From Clostridia bacterium (GTDB lineage: Bacteria; Bacillota; Clostridia; Christensenellales; Borkfalkiaceae), in NCBI GenBank assembly GCA_017621735.1, contig JAGASM010000002.1:1-54301 (forward strand): 54,301 nucleotides of DNA. The letters are read 5' to 3'. Below are positions 1-8,607 of this stretch, piece by piece (the first letter of the stretch is position 1; every line of letters starts with the position of its first letter). The notes under the pieces are model-generated. The model was not told the origin of the DNA. It saw only the letters and a list, made by a program, of their open reading frames with translations, and did not search any database. The position numbers and the translations under genes are program-made.

Positions 1-5
1 ATGTC

Positions 6-64
6 CTCCGTTTAATTTTTTGTTGCTACTGGCAGGTCGCAATTTTATTATAAATTAAACGGAG
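6..64 (+). other. Inverted repeat of unknown function at the window edge
   Basis: The 13-bp arms at 6-18 and 52-64 (CTCCGTTTAATTT and its exact complement) are separated by 33 bases. About 37 bases further on comes an intrinsic terminator (101-123). This could be the 3' part of a structured plus-strand transcript that begins outside the window, or the trailer of an upstream gene. No tRNA, tmRNA or known riboswitch pattern is recognisable. No reading frame here looks coding. Confidence 0.4.
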
Positions 65-100
65 TTATTTCGCAAGTTGGAACGGCATAAGCCTTTTTTG

Positions 101-128
101 AACCCCCAGACTATCTGGGGGTTTTCTT
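101..128 (+). terminator. Intrinsic terminator for a plus-strand transcript entering from the left
   Basis: A 10-bp stem (101-110 with 114-123) of AACCCCCAGA and its complement has a 3-nt loop and is followed by TTCTTT on the plus strand. It is back to back with the minus-strand terminator at 131-166. Confidence 0.75.
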
Positions 129-130
129 TA

Positions 131-166
131 TACAAAAAAACCGCCGTGGCGGAACGCCACGGCGGT
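131..166 (-). terminator. Intrinsic terminator of the large lipoprotein gene
   Basis: An 11-bp perfect GC-rich stem (140-150 with 156-166) with a GGAAC loop on the plus strand gives seven consecutive T on the minus strand. It lies 34 bases past the stop codon of the lipoprotein gene. Confidence 0.85.
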
Positions 167-199
167 AAATTTCGATTCCGTTCGGAAATGATTTATTTT

Positions 200-3100
200 T
201 TATTCAGCAGCTACGGGAGCCGTGCTAACGATTTTTGCTACCGTGAACTGGCTGTTTTCGCAGTGCACCGTTACCAAGTAGCTGTCAGCGAGCACTTGAT
301 CTGCCGCCGCTTCTACCGCGTACGTTTGCGACCACGTATAAACGCCGTTCGTCATGGTGAGCGATACGTTGACAACTTCTTCGTCCGTGTAATCAACAAC
401 CCACGTGTATTCGTAGTTTGCGATGATTTCCTTATAAGGAACCCAGATGTCTGCAACTTCTTGATCTACGCCAAACGTCGTTTCTACTTGTTCGTATGCT
501 TCCATCGTGCTCGCACCGTCAACCCAACCGAAGTTGTCTGCACGGAATACGAATCCATTCGCAAGACGGAGCATGATCGTATCCCAGTTGTTGACTACGT
601 TCGCGCAAGAACCGGTACCGCTGATGATCATCTTGTAGCCCTTTTGTACGGACAACGTGGTATCGTAGATTGCATCAAACCATGTACCGCTCGTATGAGC
701 AACCGTTGCGTTGGGCGTCAATACCGTGCCTGCAGTGCGTGCCCAGTTTTCGAGAACTGCTGCATCGTCGAATGCCGCCGTGTAAACTTCGAGGTTGGTA
801 ACCGTACCAACGTCTGCGCCGTTTGCGAACGTAAAGCCGTTTTCAGCGATATCGTTGAGCATAACCGTTGCGAGTCCGCCCATCGTACCCGTTCCCATTG
901 CTTGCGTTGCGGGATAGTGGATAACCTTAACGCCATCTTTATAGAAGACGATACCCTGCGTCGCGCTGATAACGATGGTAACGTGAGCCGTAACCGTGTT
1001 GTTCGCATCGCCGAGGAAGGAGTTCCATGCGCCGCCGTTGAAGAGGTTGTTTACGTTTACGTCTACGCCAGGGAATGCATTGACACCCGTGTATTCGCCG
1101 GACGTGTTGTTCCAAGGATCAACGTTGGGAAGCGTAATGATGAAGTTCTTGCTCGTCGTGATGACTGCAGAAGTCCAGTCAGCCGTTGCACCGCTTACCG
1201 TGAAGGAAACGGTGAGACCTCTGTCTGCGAGGTTCTTATCGATTTCCGCAACTTGCATGCCGTTCGTCGTCGTTTCAAAGCGCGTGGATCCGCATTCGGA
1301 GCATACGCCTTCAACAAACGTGTGGTTGCCGTGTGCAGCGCCGCCCGCTTGACCGTACTTGAAGCCGGTTGCCGCGTCGACGTAGTATTCAAGACCGCCA
1401 ACCAAGCAGTCGCCCGTTGCGCCTTCTTTCGAATCTTCGTCGGGAGTCATGCTTGCTGCGGTGATGACGTTGCCTTCTACCTTGTAGATTGCGCCGACAA
1501 CACCCTTCGTTTCCACTACTTCGAAGTAGTAGGTTTGGGTTGCCGTTTCGTTCGTGTTTCTCAAACCGAGCGCGCGAACGTCGAGCGCACCGATGAGTGC
1601 ATAACCGACGTCGGTGTCGTCTACGTTACCGATGGTACCGTTGACGGATGCCTTCGCCTTGGATGCAGAGGTGAGTTTGTTGACGGATGCGAACGCGCCG
1701 TCTGCCGCGCCGAGCGACATGGAAACGTCGAACGCTTCCGCGTTTTCGTTTTGTACGTTGAGGAGAAGGTCGAAACCTGCGCCTGCAAGGATGTTTTCGT
1801 TGTTGTTGGGAGCAACGAGGACGAGCTTGGTGCCCTTTGCATAGACGTAAACGCCTTCTGCAACTTCTACCATGTCTTCAATTGCCCAGCTGTAGTTGAG
1901 CGTATCTTCCGCTACGGTGTTGCCGTCGGTATCTCTCAACGTTACAACGTACTTGTTTGCAAAGTTGCTTTCGAAATCGGGTGCGGGAAGGACGAAACTG
2001 ATCATCATCATGCCCTCATCCGCGTCGATCAAGCATTCCGTTACAAGAACGTCGCCGAGTTCAACGGGAGCCGATACGGTTGCCGCTTTGAGCGCTTCGA
2101 TCTTCGCACGTCTGGTACCGACGTATACGGTGTAATCGTCGATATCGCCCATAAGCGCTTCGCCTGCGTATTGAATTTGCGCCGTGCCGCCGTCGAGCGT
2201 TACTTCCGTCGCAGGATTTACCATGGACATTACTTCAGGAACCGCGAGAGCGGACAAGTCGATTACAAATTCGTATTCGACTGCGTCTTCGCCCGTGCCC
2301 GTCGTAATCTTCAATGCATAGTTGGGATATACCCCTTCTACCGCATCAATGCCGATTGCAACGAGGATATATTTTTGACCTGCTACGTTGCCGTCGATCA
2401 TCATCGCGCTTTCTTCAACTTCTACATTTTCTGCGTCGAAGACTTGAACGTTCGTGATGTTTGCGCCGATTTCCGTTGCAAGGCGGAAGAGCACCATGTG
2501 CATTCCTTCGCCCGTTCCCATGAAGTTGGGATATGCCTTACCGCTGATAACGATTGCAAGTTCGCCTTCTGCCGTTGCATCGTAAACGGGAAGAGAATCG
2601 GAGAAATCGCCGAATTGAGGCGCGTTGTTGGACGCATAGAGGATAGGAGATTCTACCACTTGTACGTCGAGCGCAATTTCTTCGCCGCTGAACGTGATGC
2701 GGAAGTTTTCCATATCCGCCGTAAGAGGATTGGTGCGGAGGTCGATGTTGTTGACCGTTTCGGTATCCGCATAAATTTCGTACGTGGTGATTTCGCTTTC
2801 GATGCCCTTGTTGTAGACTGCTTTTGCTTTGAGTCCCGTCAAGTCGAACATCGTGTTTTCCGCATAGACGAGTTTGTCGGGAGCGGAAAGCATGTTGAAT
2901 TCTTGAAGGAGAAGGTTACGTACAACGACGACCTTCGTTACTTCGACCGTTACCTTTTCGCCGTACGCGATTACGTCGTAAGCCGCGTTGGGAAGGTTGA
3001 TGGAATAGTGAATGGTGTTGCTGCCGTTGAGGACGTGGATAATTTCCATAATGCCGTCTTCACGGTAGTTGTAGGTAACTTCGAGCGTTCCGTCTACCAT

Positions 3101-3970
3101 GTCGGAAGCGTTCCACATGTTACCGTCTTTGTTGTAAACGACCCATTCGGTCGATTCGGTGGTTGCTTCGCCGACCGTTGCAACGCCGCCCGTAGGCGTG
3201 TTGTTGGGTGCAACGAAGTTGGTTTCCGCCGCGTTGGGACCGGTTGCGATGACCCAGTTGTCTTCGCGGGGAAGGAGTCCCTTGTTGCCGCTGCGGATCC
3301 CCATCAAAGGCGTATTCCATGCAGCGCTCGTGTCGATTTCCTTAATGTTCATCGTGAGCGTGATGGATTGACCCATACCGATAGAGCCGTAGGTTACGAA
3401 TTGATCGCCTTCTGCGGGACCTTTTGCGTAAACCGTCTGTCCGTCGGGAGCGGATACCGTTTGCTTTGCGCCCCATGCCGCGGATACGATGGTATCAGCA
3501 ATTTCGAGCGTTTCGCGTTGTGCACCGCAAACCTCGCATTCTTCCAAACCGTTGCCCTTATCTTCGAACGCGTGTTCGATGGTAAGGGTAAATTCTCCGT
3601 AAACTTCCGTGGTGAGGTTGACGCCTTCTTTTTCGGCAGCCTCTTTTTGTCCGTTCGGAGTTACTCTGACGAAATAACTGCCCGGCGTACCCCATTGAAC
3701 GCGGCTTGCGTCAACGGTATATTCTTCCGGTTCGAGTTCGACGGGAATGATCTTCCCGTTTTCGTCTTTTTCCATGCCTTCTTTGTAAATGACGCCTACG
3801 ACCATGCCTTCCGTCGTGAAATCGTCCGCAGTCGCCGTTTCTTCGTAGGTGGTTTTAACGCCACTGATCGAAACGGATACTACGCCCGACGTATTGCCGC
3901 CGCACGCGTACAAGAACAAGGAAAAGCACATCGAAAACAGCAGCACGAGCGCTACTTTCAGTTTTCTCAT
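200..3970 (-). CDS. Large surface lipoprotein with Ig-like and paired CxxC/beta-sandwich modules
   Basis: This 1256-residue protein begins with a lipoprotein signal peptide (hydrophobic core, then LYAC-GG, lipidated Cys at about residue 23), so it should be anchored outside the membrane. An Ig-like segment follows (about 30-125). Two segments share a His-x-Phe then Cys-x2-Cys signature (ECEVCGA near 145, ECGSTRF further on), and each leads into a Thr/Asn-rich beta-sandwich-like region. A second Ig-like stretch lies between them. This signature is common in clostridial surface proteins of unknown ligand. The start is set by a G-rich Shine-Dalgarno about 10 nt upstream and a consensus promoter. 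The gene is monocistronic. Function is not known; glycan or matrix binding is only a guess. Confidence 0.85.
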   Translation of the reverse strand: MRKLKVALVLLFSMCFSLFLYACGGNTSGVVSVSISGVKTTYEETATADDFTTEGMVVGVIYKEGMEKDENGKIIPVELEPEEYTVDASRVQWGTPGSYFVRVTPNGQKEAAEKEGVNLTTEVYGEFTLTIEHAFEDKGNGLEECEVCGAQRETLEIADTIVSAAWGAKQTVSAPDGQTVYAKGPAEGDQFVTYGSIGMGQSITLTMNIKEIDTSAAWNTPLMGIRSGNKGLLPREDNWVIATGPNAAETNFVAPNNTPTGGVATVGEATTESTEWVVYNKDGNMWNASDMVDGTLEVTYNYREDGIMEIIHVLNGSNTIHYSINLPNAAYDVIAYGEKVTVEVTKVVVVRNLLLQEFNMLSAPDKLVYAENTMFDLTGLKAKAVYNKGIESEITTYEIYADTETVNNIDLRTNPLTADMENFRITFSGEEIALDVQVVESPILYASNNAPQFGDFSDSLPVYDATAEGELAIVISGKAYPNFMGTGEGMHMVLFRLATEIGANITNVQVFDAENVEVEESAMMIDGNVAGQKYILVAIGIDAVEGVYPNYALKITTGTGEDAVEYEFVIDLSALAVPEVMSMVNPATEVTLDGGTAQIQYAGEALMGDIDDYTVYVGTRRAKIEALKAATVSAPVELGDVLVTECLIDADEGMMMISFVLPAPDFESNFANKYVVTLRDTDGNTVAEDTLNYSWAIEDMVEVAEGVYVYAKGTKLVLVAPNNNENILAGAGFDLLLNVQNENAEAFDVSMSLGAADGAFASVNKLTSASKAKASVNGTIGNVDDTDVGYALIGALDVRALGLRNTNETATQTYYFEVVETKGVVGAIYKVEGNVITAASMTPDEDSKEGATGDCLVGGLEYYVDAATGFKYGQAGGAAHGNHTFVEGVCSECGSTRFETTTNGMQVAEIDKNLADRGLTVSFTVSGATADWTSAVITTSKNFIITLPNVDPWNNTSGEYTGVNAFPGVDVNVNNLFNGGAWNSFLGDANNTVTAHVTIVISATQGIVFYKDGVKVIHYPATQAMGTGTMGGLATVMLNDIAENGFTFANGADVGTVTNLEVYTAAFDDAAVLENWARTAGTVLTPNATVAHTSGTWFDAIYDTTLSVQKGYKMIISGTGSCANVVNNWDTIMLRLANGFVFRADNFGWVDGASTMEAYEQVETTFGVDQEVADIWVPYKEIIANYEYTWVVDYTDEEVVNVSLTMTNGVYTWSQTYAVEAAADQVLADSYLVTVHCENSQFTVAKIVSTAPVAAE

Positions 3971-4026
3971 AGTCTTCTTGTCCCCCCATAATGAAATAAT
4001 TTACCATTTTTTTAATGGCTATCACA

Positions 4027-4055
4027 ATTTTACAACAATCAAGTGATATTGTCAA
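4027..4055 (-). promoter_or_regulatory. Sigma-A promoter of the large lipoprotein gene
   Basis: On the minus strand, TTGACA (4050-4055), a 17-nt spacer and TAAAAT (4027-4032). Predicted start is near 4020, giving a leader of about 50 nt. Confidence 0.85.
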
Positions 4056-4108
4056 TACTTTTTTCTGTTTGTTTTTTCATTTTTCCGCTCTTCGCCGAAA
4101 AAAATTTA

Positions 4109-4414
4109 CATATTTTCCGCAAAAGAGAAGAAAGACCGTCCCGCATAAAAAGTTTGCGGAACTGATTCGACTTCTAAAACGGCTTTTGTTTTTTTCTTAA
4201 CGGTTTCTTTGGTTGATTTAGAAACTTTCCCGTTCCCCTCGCAAACTTGCGCAAGCGTTTTGTTTGCTTGCTCGGCGATTTTGTTTGCGCGTTTTTCATT
4301 TGTCCGCGCGGGCGCGCCGTTAGTCCGTTTGCGCATACGGGCAACCGCTTTGCTTGCGCTCGGTTCTTTCTTGCGCGCCCTCTTTTGCAATCGTGCGGGC
4401 GGTTGTCCCGTCAA
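4109..4414 (-). CDS. Doubtful small basic protein
   Basis: A 102-codon open frame starting at TTG. The product is very basic (many Lys/Arg/Ala, such as RARKKEP and TVKKKTK) and ends in a more ordinary segment (EVESVPQTFYAG). The nearest purine-rich stretch, AAAGGG, is too far upstream (about 19 nt) to act as a Shine-Dalgarno, and no promoter is evident. The C-terminal codons resemble real coding use, so it may be the tail of a decayed gene. I do not recognise the family. Confidence 0.2.
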
Positions 4415-4512
4415 ATGATCGGATGGCGCGCGTTCCCTTTCTTAATTTATGCGCCGCGCGTTCTTTTATGCAAAACGGAAAAAGTTTATTATCTTACGTT
4501 GTAAATAAGTTG

Positions 4513-4543
4513 CGCCCGCCCGCGCGCCTCGCGCGGGCGGGCG
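4513..4543. other. Perfect GC-rich hairpin
   Basis: A 14-bp stem made only of G and C with loop CCT. Neither side is followed by a T-run, so it is not a standard intrinsic terminator. It is isolated in the gene-poor interval. Confidence 0.6.
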
Positions 4544-4844
4544 TGGAAACGCGCCGCGTAAAGGGTTTTGCGTTTCTCGCGCTTTAACGGAATAACGCAC
4601 CGCGAAAAGACTTTGCAGTTCTCGCGCCGTTCCGTTGCGCTCTTTGCGCAGACTTGCGTTTGCGTTTTTCACGCGTCGTCCCTTCCCGCCGCGGAATAAA
4701 ACTTTCCTCTTGCTCCGCAAGAAGAGAAGAAACATGTTATTTTATTCAACCCTTATACATGTTTCGCGCTCACCCCGCGGTATTCGCCGCAAAGAAACCC
4801 GTTTGCTTCCATAGGCGTGCTACAAAAAGGCTTTGCGTTTTATA

Positions 4845-4882
4845 AGGAAACCCCGCCCCGCCGCAAATGCGGCGGGGCGGGG
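4845..4882 (-). terminator. Terminator of the yqfC-recO operon
   Basis: Stem CCCCGCCCCGCCGCA (4851-4865) pairs with 4868-4882. On the minus strand it is followed by TTTCCTT, and it begins 8 bases after the recO stop. On the plus strand the same hairpin is followed by six T, so it could act in both directions. Confidence 0.75.
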
Positions 4883-4890
4883 CGGATTTT

Positions 4891-5595
4891 TTATAACGTT
4901 TTGATATATTCTCCGAGAATGGAAAATTTTTCTTCCGTTTGATAGACAAGATATGCGCGGAGCATTTTCAGCGCGCGGCGGACTCCGTCTGCCGTCATTT
5001 CCCCCTTTTCGCCCATAGCCAAGCGAATGAGAGAAAGCGTCGACGGGCTTGCGGGCGTTCCAACTGCGCATTCCCCGCAAAAGAAGGAGCCGCTTGAAAG
5101 GTCGAAATAAAGTTTTTCGCCGAGTTTGTTTCCGCAAGCGGGGCAATCCCCCGCGCTGACGGGATACCCTGCCGCCGTCAAAGCGGACAAGAGAAATTTG
5201 ACAAGCGCGAAGGGCGCAGACGCGCCTTCCATCTCTTTGAGCGCGCTGACCGCGCGCACAAGCAGGGTGGGATTGACAATCCCGTCCAGCAACAGCGCGT
5301 CGCACGTTTCGCACACGCAAGCGGCGGCGTAATACCGTTCGACGTCCTCGCGAAGGGGATAAAACCCATCGTGAAGGGATGCCGCCGTAACCGTGTACCT
5401 GCCCCCGCGCTCCGCCAACACGTATTCGGCAAAACAAAAAGGCTGGGCGGCAAACCGCAGTTTTGCCCCCGCCTTTTTTACCCCTTTCATCGCGACGCCG
5501 ATTTTTCCGCGTTCGGCGGTGAAAAGGGTTACCATTTTGTCGTTTTCGCCGTAGTCGGTCGTCCGAAGCAACAGCGCGTCCGTTTTGAGTTCCAT
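4891..5595 (-). CDS. recO: DNA repair protein RecO
   Basis: This 234-residue protein matches RecO, which mediates loading of RecA on SSB-coated DNA and works with RecF/RecR. The N-terminal OB-fold shows DALLLRTTDYGENDKMVTLF at residues 6-25. The C-terminal helical part holds a four-Cys zinc site (CPACG near 152 and CGEC near 173), as in most Gram-positive RecO. Length is typical. It is the last gene of the operon, starts 3 bases past the yqzL stop, and ends at a strong terminator. The start is the only ATG with a purine-rich site (AAAGAGAG) in range. Confidence 0.95.
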   Translation of the reverse strand: MELKTDALLLRTTDYGENDKMVTLFTAERGKIGVAMKGVKKAGAKLRFAAQPFCFAEYVLAERGGRYTVTAASLHDGFYPLREDVERYYAAACVCETCDALLLDGIVNPTLLVRAVSALKEMEGASAPFALVKFLLSALTAAGYPVSAGDCPACGNKLGEKLYFDLSSGSFFCGECAVGTPASPSTLSLIRLAMGEKGEMTADGVRRALKMLRAYLVYQTEEKFSILGEYIKTL

Positions 5596-5598
5596 AAC

Positions 5599-5703
5599 TT
5601 ATCTCTCTTTCAAACTGTGATAGAGCATATAGTAGTTCAAACTGCCCGTTTTTTCAAACATCTCCCACGCAAGGGAGCGGGCGCTTTTGTTTTCTTCCCG
5701 CAT
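5599..5703 (-). CDS. yqzL: YqzL-family small protein
   Basis: This 34-residue reading frame lies between era and recO, the position yqzL holds in Bacillus and many Clostridia. The core WEMFEKTGSLNYYMLYHSL matches the family pattern (W-x2-F-x2-TG-x3-YLL-x). GGGAGG sits 5 nt before the ATG and the TAA is 3 bases before recO, so the three genes are translationally linked. Its role is unknown. Position and match support a real gene despite the length. Confidence 0.85.
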   Translation of the reverse strand: MREENKSARSLAWEMFEKTGSLNYYMLYHSLKER

Positions 5704-5760
5704 GCCGTCCTCCCAAAAGACAGTATGCGCTCGAATACAAAATCTATCCGTTTTTTGCGG

Positions 5761-6648
5761 TTATTCGTCTAAACGGTAGCCGAATTCGCGGAGCAACCCT
5801 TCTTTTTCGCGCCAGTCCTCTTTGACTTTGACGTAGGTCGTAAGAAAGACTTTTGCGCCGAGGAATTTTTCCATATCTTGACGGGCAAAGGAAGAAACCT
5901 CTTTGATCGCACTCCCCTGCTTGCCGATTAAAATTGCCTTATGGTTGCTCTTTTCGCACACGATGTCGAGGTTTACCTCGTACACGCCGTTGTCCTTTTT
6001 ACGAAAAACGTTGACGACGATGGCGACGCCGTGCGGAATTTCCTTCTCGTATTTGAGAAGAATTTTTTCGCGCATGATCTCGGAAATCATAAACCGTTCG
6101 CTTTTATCGGATACGATATCCTCTTGGAACACCTTTTCTCCTTCGGGCAAAAGGGCGCAAAGCGCGTCTTCAAGACGGCGCAAGTTTTTCCCCTTTCGCG
6201 CGGAAACGGGATATACGTCGCAATCAATGCCCGCCTCGTACAAAAGTTGCATGTTTTCGGGAATGTTTTCTACGGGCATGATGTCGATCTTCGTATGCGC
6301 AACGAGCATCGGCACGCCGAGGCGCGCGTACTTTTTCATGAGTTCGATGTCGTCGGGAGAAATGCCTGCGTGCCCGTCGACGACGTATAAAATGACGTCG
6401 ACCTCTTTGGACGTCGTTTCCGTCGTGCGCATCATGAGGTCGGTCAACGCGTTGTGCGCGCGGTAAATGCCGGGCGTGTCCACAAAAACGAGTTGCCGAT
6501 CTTCCCGCGTGAGCACACCGAGAATACGGTCGCGCGTGGTTTGCGGTTTGGGAGAAACGATTGCGACCTTTTCCCCAACCAAAACGTTGATCAGCGTGCT
6601 TTTTCCTGCGTTTGCCTTTCCGATAACGGCGATGTATCCGCTTCTCAT
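5761..6648 (-). CDS. era: GTPase Era
   Basis: This 295-residue Era is the GTPase that assists 16S rRNA and 30S maturation. The G domain shows G1 GKANAGKST, the switch region TTRDRILG, G3 DTPG and G4 HTKID (TKID where NKxD is usual). The C-terminal KH domain shows IGKQGSAIKEV near residue 240 for binding the 3' end of 16S rRNA. The true start is ATG 6648, preceded by GGAGGACG; the open frame continues upstream without a better start. Its ATG overlaps the ybeY TGA (ATGA). The operon order ybeY-era-yqzL-recO is conserved in Bacillota. Confidence 0.97.
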   Translation of the reverse strand: MRSGYIAVIGKANAGKSTLINVLVGEKVAIVSPKPQTTRDRILGVLTREDRQLVFVDTPGIYRAHNALTDLMMRTTETTSKEVDVILYVVDGHAGISPDDIELMKKYARLGVPMLVAHTKIDIMPVENIPENMQLLYEAGIDCDVYPVSARKGKNLRRLEDALCALLPEGEKVFQEDIVSDKSERFMISEIMREKILLKYEKEIPHGVAIVVNVFRKKDNGVYEVNLDIVCEKSNHKAILIGKQGSAIKEVSSFARQDMEKFLGAKVFLTTYVKVKEDWREKEGLLREFGYRLDE

Positions 6649-7136
6649 GTCGTCCTCCGTGTTTGGCGGGTAAGTTTCATGCGGGAGAGGATTTTTTCCT
6701 CCTCCGCGCGCATTTCCGCCTTTTCTTCTTCCGTTTCGTGATCGTAACCCAAGCAATGGAGCACCCCGTGTACGGCAAGATAATTGAGTTCCCGCGCAAA
6801 CGAGTGGCCGTATTCCTCCGCCTGTTCGCGCGCGCGCTTTTCGCATATTACGATACTGCCGAGGAAAATCCTCCCCTTTTCGTCGAGAACGTCGACGTGC
6901 TCCTCATGCAAAACGGGTGCGCCTTTGATGCCGTCCATCGACGGAAAACTGAGCACGTCCGTTACCTTATCGACGGCGCGGTGCTCGCGGTTAAGACGCT
7001 TGATCTCCTCTTCGTCGACGATTAAGAGTTCGAGGGAGAAGGGCGCGGTTGCCTGCGCCGTTCCTTTGAGCGCACGTTGGAGTGCCCGACGGCGAAATCC
7101 GCGCGCTTCCGTCTGTAAATAAAACTTACTCTTCAT
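6645..7136 (-). CDS. ybeY: Endoribonuclease YbeY
   Basis: This 163-residue protein is the single-strand endoribonuclease of rRNA maturation and quality control. The metal site HGVLHCLGYDH (H-x3-H-x5-H, near residues 123-133) is intact. The upstream stretch RxVDKVTDVLSFP is also characteristic. The start overlaps the end of pgpH by 11 bases and the stop overlaps era by 4, so translation is coupled. An AGAGGGGGC site inside pgpH supplies the Shine-Dalgarno. Confidence 0.95.
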   Translation of the reverse strand: MKSKFYLQTEARGFRRRALQRALKGTAQATAPFSLELLIVDEEEIKRLNREHRAVDKVTDVLSFPSMDGIKGAPVLHEEHVDVLDEKGRIFLGSIVICEKRAREQAEEYGHSFARELNYLAVHGVLHCLGYDHETEEEKAEMRAEEEKILSRMKLTRQTRRTT

Positions 7137-8607
7137 GCGTTTCGCCCCCTCTGTGAAGGCGCATCGCGGGGTATTCTACGCGGTGATGATGCACGCCGGA
7201 AAGCGCCGCTACGAGCGTTTCTTTGATCGTCGTAAGTTCGCGCATGGTGATATCGCAATCGACAAATTGATCCAAGTCGAGCCGCTCTTCGATAATCGAG
7301 CGGACGACCTTTTCAACGTTTTCGGGCGTGCGCTCTTTGAGCGACCGCACCGCCGCCTCGGCGGAGTCTGCAACCATGACGATTGCGGCTATTTTCGTAT
7401 GGGGCGTCGGGCCTAAATAGGAATAATCTTTTCGGTTGACGTCGCCCCCCGAAAGTTTCATTGCCTTGGCATAGAAATACTTGATCGGGAGCGTTCCGTG
7501 ATGTTCGAGCGCAACGTCCGCAAAAATTTGCGGCATTCTACTTGCGATGAGCAAATCGTATCCGTCCCGCGCATGCGAGCGAATGATATCCGCCGAAAGT
7601 TCGGGCGTGAGTTCGTCGTGAATGTTATAGTCTTTTTGGTTTTCGGTAAAACATTCGGGTTGTTTGAGTTTTCCTACGTCGTGATAATACGCACACGCGC
7701 GGGCAAGTTCGGCGTTTTCTCCGAGCGCAAGCGCGCACGTTTCGCTCAGTTGCGCCACGATCAGCGAATGGTTAAACGTGCCGGGCGCTTCCTTTTTCAA
7801 CCGCATTAAAATAGGGACGTCCGTCCGCGTAAGTTCGCGCAAACGGAAGACGGTCAAACGGTTGAACATCCATTCGAGCAAGGGCAAAATTGCAAGCGCA
7901 AGCACGGCGGAACTCATACAACCGGCAACGCCGTACGCCATCGAAATAAAGAAACTTGCCGTGCCGATGGCTGTCAAGTCGGGCAATTCCAAAAGGAGAA
8001 TAATCGCCGCCGTCGGAATGGATACGATAAATCCCGCGCCGATGAGTCCGACGCGCGTTTTGATTCCGCCCGCCACGAATACGGAAAGCGTTCCGCAAAC
8101 AAACGCGAGCATCAAAGAGTAATACATGGCGTTCGTCGCCACCCCGTCCACGACGTAGTTGGTGTACGTGTCGATAACGAACATCATAAGCGCAAAGACA
8201 AAGTTCAAAAGGATTGCCTGTCTGCGGTTGAACAAAAACAGACACATGATGGCAATCAGCGCAAACGGACGGGCATAAATGCTGACAAAACGCCCCATTA
8301 CGTAACAAATAGCAACTTCTACAATGAGAATAAAAAATACGAGAAAGACGTTTTTTGCGTGCAGGATAAATTCCCGATCCTCAAACCAGTAATAATAATA
8401 AACGATGGAGCAAAGTAAAAACGTACAGACGATGAGCGAAATGATCCCGGAGAGATTTTCGTTGATAAATTGCAACCAACCGTCGGGAGAATTGCACACG
8501 ATGGTAACAAAAATTACCGCAAGCAAAAGAAGGTAGCACAAAATAAACGTCGCCGCACTGCCCGCAGAAAGTGCCGAAAGTTTGCGTTTGCGTTTGAGTT
8601 CCCTCAT
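7126..8607 (-). CDS. pgpH: PgpH-type HD phosphodiesterase, shortened N-terminus
   Basis: A 493-residue membrane protein of the PgpH/YqfF family, which hydrolyses cyclic di-AMP. About seven or eight membrane helices occupy residues 17-265. The cytoplasmic HD domain follows, with FNHS, HDVGK (near 330), EHHG and ADSAEAA conserved. Family members such as Bacillus YqfF have about 700 residues, with an extracytoplasmic 7TMR-HDED domain after the first helix. Here the first helix is followed by only about 16 residues before the next, so that domain is missing. AAGGAG precedes ATG 8607, and the start overlaps the phoH stop (ATGA). No in-frame upstream segment supplies the missing domain. Confidence 0.9.
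   Translation of the reverse strand: MRELKRKRKLSALSAGSAATFILCYLLLLAVIFVTIVCNSPDGWLQFINENLSGIISLIVCTFLLCSIVYYYYWFEDREFILHAKNVFLVFFILIVEVAICYVMGRFVSIYARPFALIAIMCLFLFNRRQAILLNFVFALMMFVIDTYTNYVVDGVATNAMYYSLMLAFVCGTLSVFVAGGIKTRVGLIGAGFIVSIPTAAIILLLELPDLTAIGTASFFISMAYGVAGCMSSAVLALAILPLLEWMFNRLTVFRLRELTRTDVPILMRLKKEAPGTFNHSLIVAQLSETCALALGENAELARACAYYHDVGKLKQPECFTENQKDYNIHDELTPELSADIIRSHARDGYDLLIASRMPQIFADVALEHHGTLPIKYFYAKAMKLSGGDVNRKDYSYLGPTPHTKIAAIVMVADSAEAAVRSLKERTPENVEKVVRSIIEERLDLDQFVDCDITMRELTTIKETLVAALSGVHHHRVEYPAMRLHRGGETHEE

Larger units (their letters stand above)
4056..4844. other. Gene-poor interval
   Basis: No convincing gene is seen in about 790 bases. Contents: a weak Lys/Arg-rich open frame (4109-4414, minus), a perfect 14-bp GC hairpin with a 3-nt loop (4513-4526 with 4530-4543), and a 9-bp inverted repeat GAAACATGT (4729-4737 with 4757-4765) of operator-like size. 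The sequence is rich in short GCG/TTTGC motifs and looks like decayed coding or terminator DNA. No tRNA is visible. Confidence 0.5.

Noticed and set aside
1..130. tracrRNA or CRISPR-associated RNA
   Set aside because: The hairpins could fit many RNAs; there is no repeat to pair with and no cas gene in the window.
77..3991. A 1304-codon plus-strand open frame antisense to the lipoprotein gene
   Set aside because: It exists because the real gene seldom uses codons whose complement is a stop in that frame. It has no ribosome site, its product is low-quality (Arg/Cys/Val-rich without domains), and the minus-strand frame has signal peptide, promoter and terminator.
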